Made by a program: the position numbers and the translations under genes
Notes under the pieces: model-generated
Database searches by the model: none
The model's input: the letters and a program-made list of their open reading frames with translations, nothing else
What the model was told of the DNA's origin: nothing
Assembly (NCBI GenBank): GCA_028285755.1
Contig: JANQOQ010000006.1
Span: forward strand, 744,001-808,000
Direction: 5' to 3'
DNA: 64,000 bases
DNA from: Puniceicoccaceae bacterium
GTDB taxonomy: Bacteria; Verrucomicrobiota; Verrucomicrobiia; Opitutales; JAFGAQ01
In this document: one piece after another, positions 45,399 to 55,600 of the stretch
Position numbering within the stretch: the stretch's first letter is position 1
Layout: every line of letters starts with the position of its first letter

Positions 45399-45923
45399 CT
45401 AGTTCGCATTTCGCTTAAAATATAATGATAATTTTCTCAAACCAATGGCTCCCTGGGACTCAACGGTGTTTTCAGATATACCCAATTCTTTGGCGACCTG
45501 CTTTTGGGATAGCCCATAGATTTTACGGAGTGTTAATACCTGGCGACATCTTTTTGGTAATGTTTGAATAGCCTTGGTTAATAGTTCTAGCTCTTCACTG
45601 TGTGTGACTTCTTTACTGACATCTGCGTAATTATCGAGGACATCTACCAATTGAAAATCCGCCAAAAAAACTTCCTGCCTACTCATTGATTTCTTGCACT
45701 TGCTCAGTGCGATATTTCGGGCGGTAGCAAATAAATAAGCCTTGGGAGAATTTATATGGGTAGACTCATGTGCTTTGAGAACCTTTAAGTATGCCTCCTG
45801 AACAATGTCTTCAACATCCCGAATATCACTGAACCGTGTTTTGATCCAGTTGCAGAGCAATTCCTCATGAGGTTCCAAATACTCCTCAAACCATTTACTT
45901 TGCCTTGTAAATAGGTCACTCAT
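45399..45923 (-). CDS. ECF RNA polymerase sigma factor (cassette 1)
   Basis: Sigma-70 family, ECF subgroup (FecI-like), 174 residues. Sigma region 2 (about 20-90) has CNWIKTRF, VEDIVQEAYLKVLKA and FATARNIALSKCKK. Region 4 (about 115-165) has LPKRCRQVLTLRKIYGLSQKQVAKEL and a helix-turn-helix GISENTVESQGAIGLRKL. There is no region 1 or 3, as expected for ECF factors. The gene is followed 6 bp later by fecR. It is divergent from cassette 2, sharing a 244-bp gap; no SD motif is obvious ahead of ATG. It likely drives the receptor gene at 40988 through the element at 44306 (inference). Confidence 0.93.
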   Translation of the reverse strand: MSDLFTRQSKWFEEYLEPHEELLCNWIKTRFSDIRDVEDIVQEAYLKVLKAHESTHINSPKAYLFATARNIALSKCKKSMSRQEVFLADFQLVDVLDNYADVSKEVTHSEELELLTKAIQTLPKRCRQVLTLRKIYGLSQKQVAKELGISENTVESQGAIGLRKLSLYFKRNAN

Positions 45924-46167
45924 TAGTGTTATTCAAATAAGACTTTATCTTGGGGTCAATGTAGAACAGTGTGTGCTTACTTTAAGCTCGATATTGAAGT
46001 TCGATAACTTATTCTGGTATTTAAAAAGCTTTTGCTTCATATGAAACTATCTCGTAATTCACGTTTTAGTAGTTTTGAAGAGCAATCATCTGTATTAGCA
46101 ATGTAAATTTTTCGGCAGCTCTATTTTGCGCCAGATCCAAAAAAGCTATTTAGATTAAAATTTAGCC

Positions 46168-46707
46168 ATGCCTATCCCAGAATATAAGCCATCCAGCTGG
46201 TTCGAAAAGGAGATTAAAATCCATGAACCGTCACTAAGGGCTTATGTATGTGGTAAAATACCCAAAAGTGCGGATGCAGATGACATCATCCAAGAGACCT
46301 ATGTGCGCATTCTAAAGCTAAAAAACAAGGAAGAAATCGCATCTCCCAAGAGCCTGCTTTTCACTATAGCAAGAAATATAATCAATGATTTGTTCCGCAA
46401 AAAATACGTGTCCAAAACAATCTCTTTGGGGGAAATGGAGCTCTTAAGCGTCCTATCTCATCAAGCCGGAAATACAAACGAATATACAATCGGATTAGAT
46501 GAAATTAAAATACTCCAAGACGCTATTAAGTCTTTGCCGCCGAAGTGCAGGAAAATTGTTTTATTACGCAATTATGAAAACTTGTCTTACAAAGAAATTG
46601 CAGCGCGGCTGAATTTATCAGTTAAGACTGTTGAAAATCAGCTGATCATTGGTATTAAAAAGTGTAGGAAGTATCTGGAGAGACAAGGAGTGCGTAAGGA
46701 GGGGTAA
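46168..46707 (+). CDS. ECF RNA polymerase sigma factor (cassette 2)
   Basis: ECF sigma factor of 179 residues. Region 2: LRAYVCGKIPKSADADDIIQETYVRILKL, then LLFTIARNIINDLFRKKYV. Region 4: LPPKCRKIVLLRNYENLSYKEIAARLNLSVKTVENQLIIGIKKCRKYL. It shares the W-F-x-x-x-I-x-x-H-E opening with the other two factors of the window, so they are paralogues. It is divergent from cassette 1. Its 3' end overlaps the ribosome site of fecR (AAGGAGG at 46695-46701), so the two are coupled. Target is expected to be the receptor at 47959. Confidence 0.93.
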   Translation: MPIPEYKPSSWFEKEIKIHEPSLRAYVCGKIPKSADADDIIQETYVRILKLKNKEEIASPKSLLFTIARNIINDLFRKKYVSKTISLGEMELLSVLSHQAGNTNEYTIGLDEIKILQDAIKSLPPKCRKIVLLRNYENLSYKEIAARLNLSVKTVENQLIIGIKKCRKYLERQGVRKEG

Positions 46708-46709
46708 CG

Positions 46710-47792
46710 ATGAGCTCAAAGGACAATCAGAACGATCGAGAAAATGCTGAATCGAAGTCATCCTTCGATACGGCGGCTGAATTGTTTATCAAGAGTGAGG
46801 GTGAACTTACTGAATTAGAAAGTCAGCGAATCATTCAGGAATTGGAGAATGATCCGGAGTTGCTGGAGGAGGTTAAGGAGTTTTCAAAAACCAAGCATTT
46901 ATTCAAACAACTGCCACCTGAGTTCGTAGATGACATACTCGGAGAAGAAGAGAGAAAGCCTGTATTATTTGCACAATGGAGTTGGCAATGGGGTGTAGGC
47001 TTAGCCGCTTGCTTGCTGCTAATCATGAGTATCGCAGTCTGGATAGGGGGTCAAAATAGCGGATCAGTTGATGTGGTTGAAACGAGACTGACTTCTGAAA
47101 ACTTACCAACTACTGAGATATTGCCCGATGGCTCGCTCTTGCGGCTCAACTCAAATGCATTATTGGAAGTCAGCTACACCAAAGATTTAAGAAGGGTCAA
47201 CTTAGTCCGGGGAGAAGCCCACTTTAATGTCAGCAGTGATGAGCTTCGACCTTTCATCGTGAATGTAGGCGGAGTCAATATCCAGGCAGTAGGCACAGCC
47301 TTTAATATTAAGTGGGATGAACAGATTGATGTTATCGTTACCGAAGGCACCGTACTAATTACTACCGAAGATTCAGGCAGTATCATTACCCAGGTAAGTG
47401 AAGAATTAAGCTCATCCTATGAGTTGGGGTTTCAAAAGTCCGAAGGCTTTTTGAGCCAAGGTCAGCGGGCTGAGATTTTAATTCTGCCTGAAAGCAAGCA
47501 ACCCACTTTTGAAGTATTTACGGCCGATACAGAAGAAGTGGATGCTCGATTAAGCTGGCAAGCCTCATTACTCACGCTCACGGGAGATACCCTGAGTGAT
47601 ATTGCCTCTAGTTTTCAGCAAAAAACAGGTTATCGTCTCATCATTACAGATCCTGCCCTCAATGATTTGCGCATCGGTGGGCGCTTCCCCAGCTCAGACG
47701 TCTTTGATTTTTTAAGAATACTTGAAGTCGGATATGGGATCCCATGGCAGCAAACGGATGAGGGCGTATTTATGGTTGGGGATCTTGAATAA
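46710..47792 (+). CDS. FecR-family anti-sigma factor (cassette 2)
   Basis: Anti-sigma factor of 360 residues. The N-terminal cytoplasmic part differs from the other two FecR proteins: AAELFIKSEGELTELESQRIIQELENDPELLEEV, with a short amphipathic helical unit like zinc-free ASD domains. A membrane helix is at about 92-112 (GLAACLLLIMSIAVWIGG). The periplasmic FecR domain has DGSLLRLNSNALLEVSYTK and RRVNLVRGEAHFNVSSDELRPFIV, and the end has an STN-like unit (LTGDTLSDIASSFQQKTGYRLII). The ATG follows AAGGAGGGG. It is 2 bp after the sigma gene. It should control the receptor of cassette 2. Confidence 0.91.
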   Translation: MSSKDNQNDRENAESKSSFDTAAELFIKSEGELTELESQRIIQELENDPELLEEVKEFSKTKHLFKQLPPEFVDDILGEEERKPVLFAQWSWQWGVGLAACLLLIMSIAVWIGGQNSGSVDVVETRLTSENLPTTEILPDGSLLRLNSNALLEVSYTKDLRRVNLVRGEAHFNVSSDELRPFIVNVGGVNIQAVGTAFNIKWDEQIDVIVTEGTVLITTEDSGSIITQVSEELSSSYELGFQKSEGFLSQGQRAEILILPESKQPTFEVFTADTEEVDARLSWQASLLTLTGDTLSDIASSFQQKTGYRLIITDPALNDLRIGGRFPSSDVFDFLRILEVGYGIPWQQTDEGVFMVGDLE

Positions 47793-47825
47793 ATAACTAA
47801 TTAAAAAAGTTTTGGGGGTAAAATT

Positions 47826-47852
47826 CACTCAACCCGACGTATGACGCGTCTT
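47826..47852 (+). promoter_or_regulatory. Repeated ECF-like promoter element, copy C, before TonB receptor 2
   Basis: CACTCA at 47826-47831, 15 bp, then CGTCTT at 47847-47852, followed by GGCAGCCCTAT. The -10 block and spacing match the copy at 62604, but the -35 block is weak. An alternative reading uses TTTTGGGGGT at 47810-47819 with CGACGT. Either places transcription in the fecR-receptor gap, supporting ATG 47959 over 47863. Confidence 0.42.
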
Positions 47853-47958
47853 TGGCAGCCCTATGCTCCAAAGTCGTGTCAACCCCGTGAATATTAACCC
47901 CAAATACATATATTTTGACAATTTAGAGTCCTGTTTACACTCTGATGAAACCAACGAT

Positions 47959-50900
47959 ATGTTTTTGCGTTCATTCATTTGGCTTACCCTTGCGCAAAAT
48001 CTAATCCATATGCCTGTGAGCGCAAACGAACAGGCTGGAGCAGATGCTTCTACAAGCAATCCCCAAAGTTCGGTTGTTTTCAATATTGCGTCCAAAGATG
48101 CTGAGGAAGCAATTATCGAGTTTGTGGATCTTGTTGATATACCGGTGATCTATCTGATCGATGAAATTACCGGTATAAAGCTAAATGCTGTGCGTGGGGA
48201 AATGAAGCCCGAGGTAGCGATCCGACTTATGGTAGAAGGAACGGCTCTTGAAGTGGAACAGGACACTAAGTCCGGCACACTTCTCTTAAAGCTTCGAGAC
48301 CGCAACTTGTACCCGGAGAATGGGAATGACAGGGACACCACTGAAAGTGTTGAACCCAAACTAATCACACCCATGACTGAAAAAAACAGATCAAATCGTT
48401 TAAGAAACTTATTCGCGGCCATGATGATGGCGTTACTACCCCCGGCGGGTGAAATGGTCGCTCAGGACGACTTGGAAGATGAGGAAAATATATTCCTTAT
48501 GAGTCCATTTACAGTGTCAACCGATGCCGATACCGGATATCGGGCTCAAAACACTCTCGCAGGAGGTCGTCTCTCTACCCGCTTGGAAGATACCCCCTCT
48601 GCCATACAGGCACTGACTACCGTATTCATCAACGATATTGCCGCAACTGACTTTATTCAGGCGAGTCGCTATGCACTCAATGCGGTGAATATTCAGGATG
48701 TAGCGGGTATCCAGATTTTTAATGACTATCGCATAGATTTTCGCGGTATTGGTGGAAATTTCCAGGCGAGAAATTACTTCCAATGGTATATTAACTCTGA
48801 CAATTATTCGGCAGAGCAGCTTCAATTTGCACGGGGGCCTAATTCCATTGTGTTCGGGGATGCGGGAGTTGGAGGTCTCTCCAATATTGATACCAAGCGT
48901 GCCACCAATGGTGTGTTTACTGAACTGCAGGCACAATTAACCAGTTGGGGAGGCGGGGGTCGCCTTACGCTGGATCATAATCGCACCTTAGTTGAAGATA
49001 CCCTATTCGTAAGAGCAGGTGCCATGATCGACCACTCCGACGGCTGGCGCGATAATGAGTCCTACGAACGCGATGGCTATTTTGCCACGGCTACCTGGCG
49101 TCCCCTGGAAAAGACTGAAGTGCGTGTAGAAGTTGAAAACGGTAGCAATGCACAATTTTGGGGATCCATGTTGCGGGATCAGGTATCCGGCTGGGACGGC
49201 GTTACAACGGTGAGCGAACGCATGAGCGGCCATATGGGCGACCTAAGGCGACTCGGTAATGATTACCTGGTCTGGAACCCCAGTAACCCCGAAATCGGTA
49301 TCGTCAACTGGCAGGGTTGGGGGCAAACCCGGGCCGCGGGCAACCAAACCTCCAATTTCCTGACGAACAACCCATTTAGCAGTAATCGCTACCCCACGCT
49401 GCCGGACGAGGAATATAATTTTCAGGCGCCCAATCGGGTAGTGGATATGGATTTTGAAACGCAGACCATATTCCTGGAACAGCAGGTCGGCGACAGTCTA
49501 TTTTTCGAGATCGCCTATAACCATACGGTAAACGAACGTTATATCCAACGTTCCTTCTGGGATAATTACCGCATCGACGTAAATGAATTCATGCCGGATG
49601 GAATTACGCCCAACCCTCATTTCCTGGAACATTACGCAGATGCAAACCCATTCGAAGATTTACAGAGCAATGAACATGACCACTACCGGGTATCCGCAGC
49701 ATACGTGTGGGAAGGCATGGGCATGCGCCATCGTTTTCTGGCATCCTTTCAACAAAGAGACGGACGCTTTGATCTCTACGAGTGGCGGCATTCACGTACG
49801 AACGGGTCACGAGTCAGACTGGATGATTCGCGTAACCGCATCCGCATCCGCCGATACGAAAGTCAGTTGGCTGACGATTTCACCTACGGCATGACGGATG
49901 CCATCAGTGGTATCGACGTGAAGCGCTGGCTAAGACGCCGCAATGGCAATGAGCAAAGCCTCACAAGCTACCAGGTGGCTGCAAACAGTGATTGGCTTAA
50001 CGGAAGACTGACTTCCATCCTCGGATGGCGATACGATGAGCTCACCGTTGATAGCTTTGACCGAATTATCGATCCTGACACGCGTGAGGTCACTGGCACG
50101 ACCCCGTTGGAGAGAGATCGCGAGGAAGATAATACAAGCCTGACAGCAGGTCTCGTTTATGACCTCACCGACACCTTTAGTCTGGTTGCCAATTATGGTG
50201 AATCCTATCTGCCGCAATCAGAACGACTGGATATTAACGGTAGGATAATCGGAGGCCGTAATAGTGAAGGTATGGACTTTGGCATCCGGGCAACCTTTTT
50301 TGAAGGTAAGTTATACACAGTAGTGAATTACTACACGAACGAGGAAAACCAGGTGACCCAGGGCGGCCAATCCGGGAATATTAATGAAACCTGGCAAATC
50401 ATTAATGAGAACCTCAATCAAAACAATCCTGAAGTTCAGGATGGCTATAATGACACCTTCTCCCGGGAAGCACAAGGCTGGGAGCTTGAAATTATTGGTA
50501 ATATCACTGAGCAATGGCGGGTTAACTTTAACATCGCTTTCCCCGAAACCGAGCAAACAGGAGGATTCTCGGATACCATCGACTATGTTGCACAGAACCG
50601 TGCCACCTGGGTCGCAGCCGTGGATGAGCTGAACTCCCTGGGCCTGACTGCAGAAGCAGATGATATCCAGGATAACATCGTGGGAATCGATCGTGCCGTG
50701 ACCAACTTTGCAGAGGGTCGTACGCTGAACGGGCTCTTTGACTACCAGGCAAATATTTACACGCGCTATGATTTTGCCAAAGATGGCAAATTCAGCGGAT
50801 GGTTTATTGGCGGGGGTGCTAACTTCCGCGGCGATCGCCTTGCCACCAACCGGGATGGAGACGCCTTCGACTACATATACAGCGATGCTTATACGCTCAT

Positions 50901-51114
50901 AAACTCCGTTATCGGTTATAAGACCACGCTCTGGGGGAAAGACTTCCAGGTACAGTTCAACGTAGATAACCTCTTTGATGAGCAATCTGACCAAATCAGT
51001 AATGGTTCCCGCATAAGAACGATAACAGTTGAAGGCGAAACACTCGAATTAGCGCAAAACCGTTTTTTCCTTACTCCTCGTCGTATGAAGCTGACGGCAA
51101 CTCTTCGTTTCTAA
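47959..51114 (+). CDS. TonB-dependent receptor with N-terminal STN domain (cassette 2)
   Basis: Outer-membrane transporter, 1051 residues from ATG 47959, chosen because it opens a signal peptide (MFLRSFIWLTLAQNLIHMPVSA); an ATG at 47863 adds 32 residues with no signal character. The STN domain (about 38-112) has FNIASKDAEEAIIEFVDL. A second signal-like stretch at 139-169 ends in EMVAQ, then ENIFLMSPFTVST. The plug and barrel follow, ending in ATLRF. The barrel is rich in aromatic strand pairs and has a LQVQFNVDNLFDEQ-type penultimate strand (KDFQVQFNVDNLF). It is preceded by the ECF/FecR pair and by copy C of the promoter element. A terminator lies 37 bp downstream. No SusD is present. Cargo unknown. 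Confidence 0.92.
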   Translation: MFLRSFIWLTLAQNLIHMPVSANEQAGADASTSNPQSSVVFNIASKDAEEAIIEFVDLVDIPVIYLIDEITGIKLNAVRGEMKPEVAIRLMVEGTALEVEQDTKSGTLLLKLRDRNLYPENGNDRDTTESVEPKLITPMTEKNRSNRLRNLFAAMMMALLPPAGEMVAQDDLEDEENIFLMSPFTVSTDADTGYRAQNTLAGGRLSTRLEDTPSAIQALTTVFINDIAATDFIQASRYALNAVNIQDVAGIQIFNDYRIDFRGIGGNFQARNYFQWYINSDNYSAEQLQFARGPNSIVFGDAGVGGLSNIDTKRATNGVFTELQAQLTSWGGGGRLTLDHNRTLVEDTLFVRAGAMIDHSDGWRDNESYERDGYFATATWRPLEKTEVRVEVENGSNAQFWGSMLRDQVSGWDGVTTVSERMSGHMGDLRRLGNDYLVWNPSNPEIGIVNWQGWGQTRAAGNQTSNFLTNNPFSSNRYPTLPDEEYNFQAPNRVVDMDFETQTIFLEQQVGDSLFFEIAYNHTVNERYIQRSFWDNYRIDVNEFMPDGITPNPHFLEHYADANPFEDLQSNEHDHYRVSAAYVWEGMGMRHRFLASFQQRDGRFDLYEWRHSRTNGSRVRLDDSRNRIRIRRYESQLADDFTYGMTDAISGIDVKRWLRRRNGNEQSLTSYQVAANSDWLNGRLTSILGWRYDELTVDSFDRIIDPDTREVTGTTPLERDREEDNTSLTAGLVYDLTDTFSLVANYGESYLPQSERLDINGRIIGGRNSEGMDFGIRATFFEGKLYTVVNYYTNEENQVTQGGQSGNINETWQIINENLNQNNPEVQDGYNDTFSREAQGWELEIIGNITEQWRVNFNIAFPETEQTGGFSDTIDYVAQNRATWVAAVDELNSLGLTAEADDIQDNIVGIDRAVTNFAEGRTLNGLFDYQANIYTRYDFAKDGKFSGWFIGGGANFRGDRLATNRDGDAFDYIYSDAYTLINSVIGYKTTLWGKDFQVQFNVDNLFDEQSDQISNGSRIRTITVEGETLELAQNRFFLTPRRMKLTATLRF

Positions 51115-51150
51115 TACGATCATAGGATCCAACTAACACGATTATATTGG

Positions 51151-51178
51151 AATGCCCTAACCTTTCGGTTAGGGCATT
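51151..51178 (+). terminator. Rho-independent terminator after TonB receptor 2
   Basis: AATGCCCTAACC and its perfect complement form a 12-bp stem with a TTTC loop, followed by TCCTTT. The weak U-run lowers confidence slightly. It separates the receptor from the WD40 gene. Confidence 0.8.
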
Positions 51179-51260
51179 TCCTTTAAATTCATTTGCATGG
51201 ATATTGACCATCATAACATCTAGAGGGAAACGACATCTTCCTTATCAAAAAATCAACTTC

Positions 51261-52343
51261 ATGAAAAAAATCATCCTGGCTTTACTCCTAACTACTGCCA
51301 TACATGCGGAACCCTTGAGCGATACTTTGGCTAAGATCTATCCATCCGATAAGCCACTGATCCGACACCTGTGGACCCGTGTTGCTGACAGTGGGGCTAT
51401 ATTGCGTGGCACGGAAGCTGTTGAGATATCCGCAGACGGCAACCTCGTAGCATCCTGCTCGAAGTTTGGCTACGACGTGATGGTGTGGCGAGCGGCAGAT
51501 GGCTCTCTGTTATGGCACTCGCAATCACCGGCAGAGCTCGAAATCGTCTATTTCTCACCTGACAATCAATATTTGGCTTCCGGGGGTGAAGATTATTATG
51601 TGCGCATCTGGGAAGTCGCTACCGGGGAACTTTTACACGAATTAAAACATGATCATGGCCTGGACGGCCTGTGCTGGTCGCACGATGGGAATATTTTGGC
51701 CTCAGGTTCAGAGGGCGGCGACTTATACCTCTGGAATACTGAAACCTGGACGCTCAAAGACCGGGTTAACGCGGGCACAGTGATCAATTCAGTGCAATTC
51801 ACCTCAGACGATCAACAAATACTGACAGGCGGTAACGAAAAACATCCTGACTTTCCCGCATCCAATAAAGGAATGCGGCTTGGAACCGTGAAAGTATGGA
51901 ATACAGCTGACCTATCATTGGCAGAAAATTATCCGGGGCATACCAAATCAGTGAAATCAGCACGCCTATCGACAGATGAGAGCCTGATCATCAGCGGTTC
52001 CTTCGATAATACGATCAAAATTTGGGACCGAACAACCCGTAAAATCAAACACAGCATGGCCATGCCGGGAAATGTGGAGATCGTAACCTTCTCACCCTGT
52101 GGGCATTTCATCTACGTCGGGGGTCAATACCACGGTATATGGGTCTACAGCACCCAGACCTACGAGAAAGTATTGGAAATTGAAAGCTCGCCGGTTGAGT
52201 ATATCGACTTCACAAAAAACGGTCGCTTAATGGCCACCGCCCAGGAGAAATCAGGGGTAATCTCACTTTATACCTTTGAGCATAAGCAGGGCTTAAGCGG
52301 CCAATTTATAAACAGCCTGCTATCAAATCCTGACCTTAACTGA
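51261..52343 (+). CDS. Exported WD40-repeat propeller protein
   Basis: Protein of 360 residues from ATG 51261, where a signal peptide begins (MKKIILALLLTTAIHAEP); upstream in-frame codons run back through the receptor terminator and are not credible. The body is a WD40 propeller with clear repeats: VMVWRAADGSLLWHS, GGEDYYVRIWEVATGELLHEL, SGSEGGDLYLWNTETW, GTVKVWNTADL and SGSFDNTIKIWDRTTRK, about seven blades. Function unknown: the fold is generally a scaffold or ligand binder. It follows receptor 2 in direction, separated by a terminator and 82 bp. A role at the cell surface with the receptor is possible. Confidence 0.85.
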   Translation: MKKIILALLLTTAIHAEPLSDTLAKIYPSDKPLIRHLWTRVADSGAILRGTEAVEISADGNLVASCSKFGYDVMVWRAADGSLLWHSQSPAELEIVYFSPDNQYLASGGEDYYVRIWEVATGELLHELKHDHGLDGLCWSHDGNILASGSEGGDLYLWNTETWTLKDRVNAGTVINSVQFTSDDQQILTGGNEKHPDFPASNKGMRLGTVKVWNTADLSLAENYPGHTKSVKSARLSTDESLIISGSFDNTIKIWDRTTRKIKHSMAMPGNVEIVTFSPCGHFIYVGGQYHGIWVYSTQTYEKVLEIESSPVEYIDFTKNGRLMATAQEKSGVISLYTFEHKQGLSGQFINSLLSNPDLN

Positions 52344-52551
52344 CCAATTTTTCTACATATTCGGTCACTTCCCCACTAAAAAAGGGCGCGAAAACACATC
52401 CAGAACAAAAGCTTAGCCTGCAAGCGATGTGAATATTATTAACGGGAACTGCAATTTGGACATCTTTGTAGCAGGACGCCTGTCCTCTAAAGCCTCTCGC
52501 GATATTGACTCAATACCCTCTATTTTTGCTATTCGATTTAGCAGAAATAAA

Positions 52552-52581
52552 AAAGCCCTCACTCCCTAAAGTGAGGGCTTT
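52552..52581 (-). terminator. Rho-independent terminator of the third TonB receptor gene
   Basis: AAAGCCCTCACT and its perfect complement form a 12-bp stem with a 6-nt loop. On the minus strand it is followed by TTTTATTTCTG. It lies 26 bp past the receptor stop and could also stop plus-strand transcription from the WD40 gene. Confidence 0.88.
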
Positions 52582-52606
52582 ATACGATACTGTAATATTA
52601 TTTTAG

Positions 52607-55600
52607 CTAGAATTCAAAGGTGCTGCGTAGCGTCCAGGTCATGGGCGGAGCGATTCTCCAAGCAGAAATCGTCCCGTCCGGGTTGGTCTCCGCGGGGATT
52701 AGCTCATCTCCAACCCCGATATTGCGAACATTGAGCTGAAGAGTCCAATCTATGCCCTTGGAAAGCGCCTTACGGTAACTTACCCAGAGGTCATAGTTGG
52801 TTTCTGAAGGGCCACGATGGGGCCGGTTCAAATCGGGGATATCCCCCAGATCCGGATCGCGGATGTAACCGGAGCCGATTACCGAATCCCCTTGGTAACG
52901 AATCGCACCCCCTACTCCAAAGTTGGCCAACTTACCCTCCAGGAAGGTATAATTGGTGATCAGATTCAGGCGATGCTCGCGGACCTCCGGCTGGCTGAAG
53001 CCATCCCGTGCAACCTGCTGGCGAACACGTGTAAAGAAGCCGAGTGAACGCTCCTGAAGGGTTTCACCCTGGCCATCCACGAATACCTGACCCGCAGGGC
53101 CCTGAATAATGGGCTCGATACGCTGGGCCACTTCGAGCGCATCTCTGGCTGTGTTGCTCGTGACAACTTCCTGTTGTGCGTAGTTGAGGGCAATTCGCCA
53201 GTTACTGAGGGGGTTATAAGTCATTTCAAGCTCGTAACCTTCCGATACCACATCCGTCGTTTGCAACACTACCCCGCCGTAAGCCAGATGTGTTAGACCC
53301 AGATTCGGATCGCTTGGGTTGATAAAAGCCAGATCAAACGCCTCCCTGAGGAAGTTAAAATCATTGGAATTATACCAATCCCTGAACGCCTGGGCATTCG
53401 CCTCATTGCCTACGTTATCACTGTCAATATTGAGCCAGGCTTCGGCCACACCGTCGCGGATAAGCCCATGTAAGGCACCTCTCATATCAACACTGGCACC
53501 GGCGGTATCACTCTCGTATTTTGCCAGGCGGAAGGATAGCTTGCCATCCAGCGCATCTACGATCACGCCATACTCCTTGGTGTTTCCACTGGGAGATTCC
53601 AGAGGGTCACCATAGATATTTAGGCGTTGGGCAGTCGGTTGAAACGTTTCTGAAGTATTGTAGAACAGACGTGCGTCAATTCCATGAAAACGCTCACCGT
53701 CCCGCATGGAATCAGGCAGGCGGGCTACCATTCCCCAACTGAAAGTACTTTCCGTAACCTCAAGTTGCGGAGTATCACCCACTTCTGCAATATCCAGGAA
53801 AAACCCGGTCTCATCAGGGGTGGAAGTGGGAGCACGGAAACTCTTGTATTCATCTTCACGCCAACCCAGAGTGCTCACAATGGCCCCATACAGGAACTCG
53901 CTATGCACGATCGCCACCTTGGAATCCAGCTCCTCACGGAAGCTCTGAACCGCACCCCGATTGTTAATCGTGGACTTATCAAACTCCTGGTTACGAAACA
54001 CCTGACTCTCCAGTTGCTGCCATTGGGCGGTTTCCACATTATAGAATCTTACCGGTATGGTCTTTTGATCCGGCAGCTCTGCATTAAAACCAACGGCACT
54101 GATATGGCCCGCTGTAGGAGTAGTCACCCGATCCCCTAAATACACCATCAGGTCATATTCACGTGCTCCCTGGTGCACCAGCTTGCGCCCTGCAATAGCG
54201 GGGTTTGCATAGTAGTAATCCAGGCCAGTGAGCTGATTACGCCCCCCAATGCGTGAGCTGTAGCGTTCGTAGCTTGAATAATTGAGGGTCAAGGTATGCT
54301 TACCCAGGATGTCTCCGAATTTGCCACCGTCCGTAATATCCCGAAAATCCAGATCATAAAACGCAGTCGCCCGATAAGTGGAGCGGTCATCCACCCAGGC
54401 TTCACCCCAGCTCGGGCTTGCCACAAGCGGACGCAGGAAGTTCGGATTGGCTGAACCATCCAGCAACACCTCATTGATATCAAGCGTGAGGTTGTATGCC
54501 TGCCAGTTAAACGGATTCTTGAAGGTGTGATCCATATTCTGCTCGTCATAAACCAGCTCGATACCCCCTTTACGGTTTGGCAGGAGTTGCTCCACGGTTA
54601 TATTAAACGTCTTAAAGCGAAAACTCTCCTGCTTGTTTTCACCGTAAAGCAGGTGATTGTAGAAATCAAAAATTTCGGGATCAGTGAGCATCATCTTACG
54701 ATACGAACTGGCCCCTACTTCGCCGGCGTGGAGAGCACGGTTATAATGCTCGGAAAAGCGCAAACCCAAAAGATCTCCATTAGGCCCTGTTTGAAGCACA
54801 GCCAACGGTCGGTTCTCACCGTATATGTTGCCACTGGGTGTATTGGGGTTGTCGAATATCAAGGTCGGGTGATTGGTCCAAAGTCCAGGAGCACCGCCAA
54901 TCAAAGCTGAATTCGGTGTTCCATCCGCATTACGCGCGGATAGTGTATTAACCGGTCCATGCAAGGTCACCTGCCCGGTAATCACATTGTAGGAAGGTTG
55001 GCCTACGTCCCACCACCAGGTGTATCCATCCCAGGGCGGACGCCACTCCGGCTTATTTGCACGCTGACGACCGCTTTCGACGTTGGCACGAATGGTCGTC
55101 AACTCAAAGGGCTTATAAGTAAAAGTGCCGAATATTCTCTCATCCCGGATGTAGGGCTCTTCCTGCTTAAAATACTCCGTACTGGTTTTAGCAGCCACTC
55201 TGACAGCCAACTTATTATCGAGCAGCGAGCGATTGATATCGATTTCAAAACGGTTGGAGTCAAAACTGCCAAACTCTCCCATAATGCGGACGGAATCCTT
55301 GCCCAGGAGAGCGCGTATTGTTGATTGGTTCACGATCCCCGAAGGGCTACCATTACCGAACAATAAGCCGTTTGCCCCACGGTTGATCTCCACACGGTCC
55401 ACATTATAGGAATCCCAGGGGATGTTCGACAAAAAGAAGTCACGGGTAATCGTTGCAATATCCAGGCCGCGTACACGAACGATGAAGTTCGGGTTCCGGT
55501 TGATGCTATCCCCATCAAACCAGGCACGCCCTCCACTGCCCGAGAAATTGCCGTGCGAGCCAGCCACCTCAGTGCCGAGTGTGTAGGTCATCAGCGTCTG

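Noticed and set aside
50311..50994. 227-residue minus-strand frame
   Set aside because: Antisense of the barrel of receptor 2; hydrophobic Val/Ile-rich composition typical of such shadows.
51147..51260. Upstream in-frame extension of the WD40 gene
   Set aside because: It would translate through the rho-independent terminator of the receptor; the signal peptide begins at 51261.
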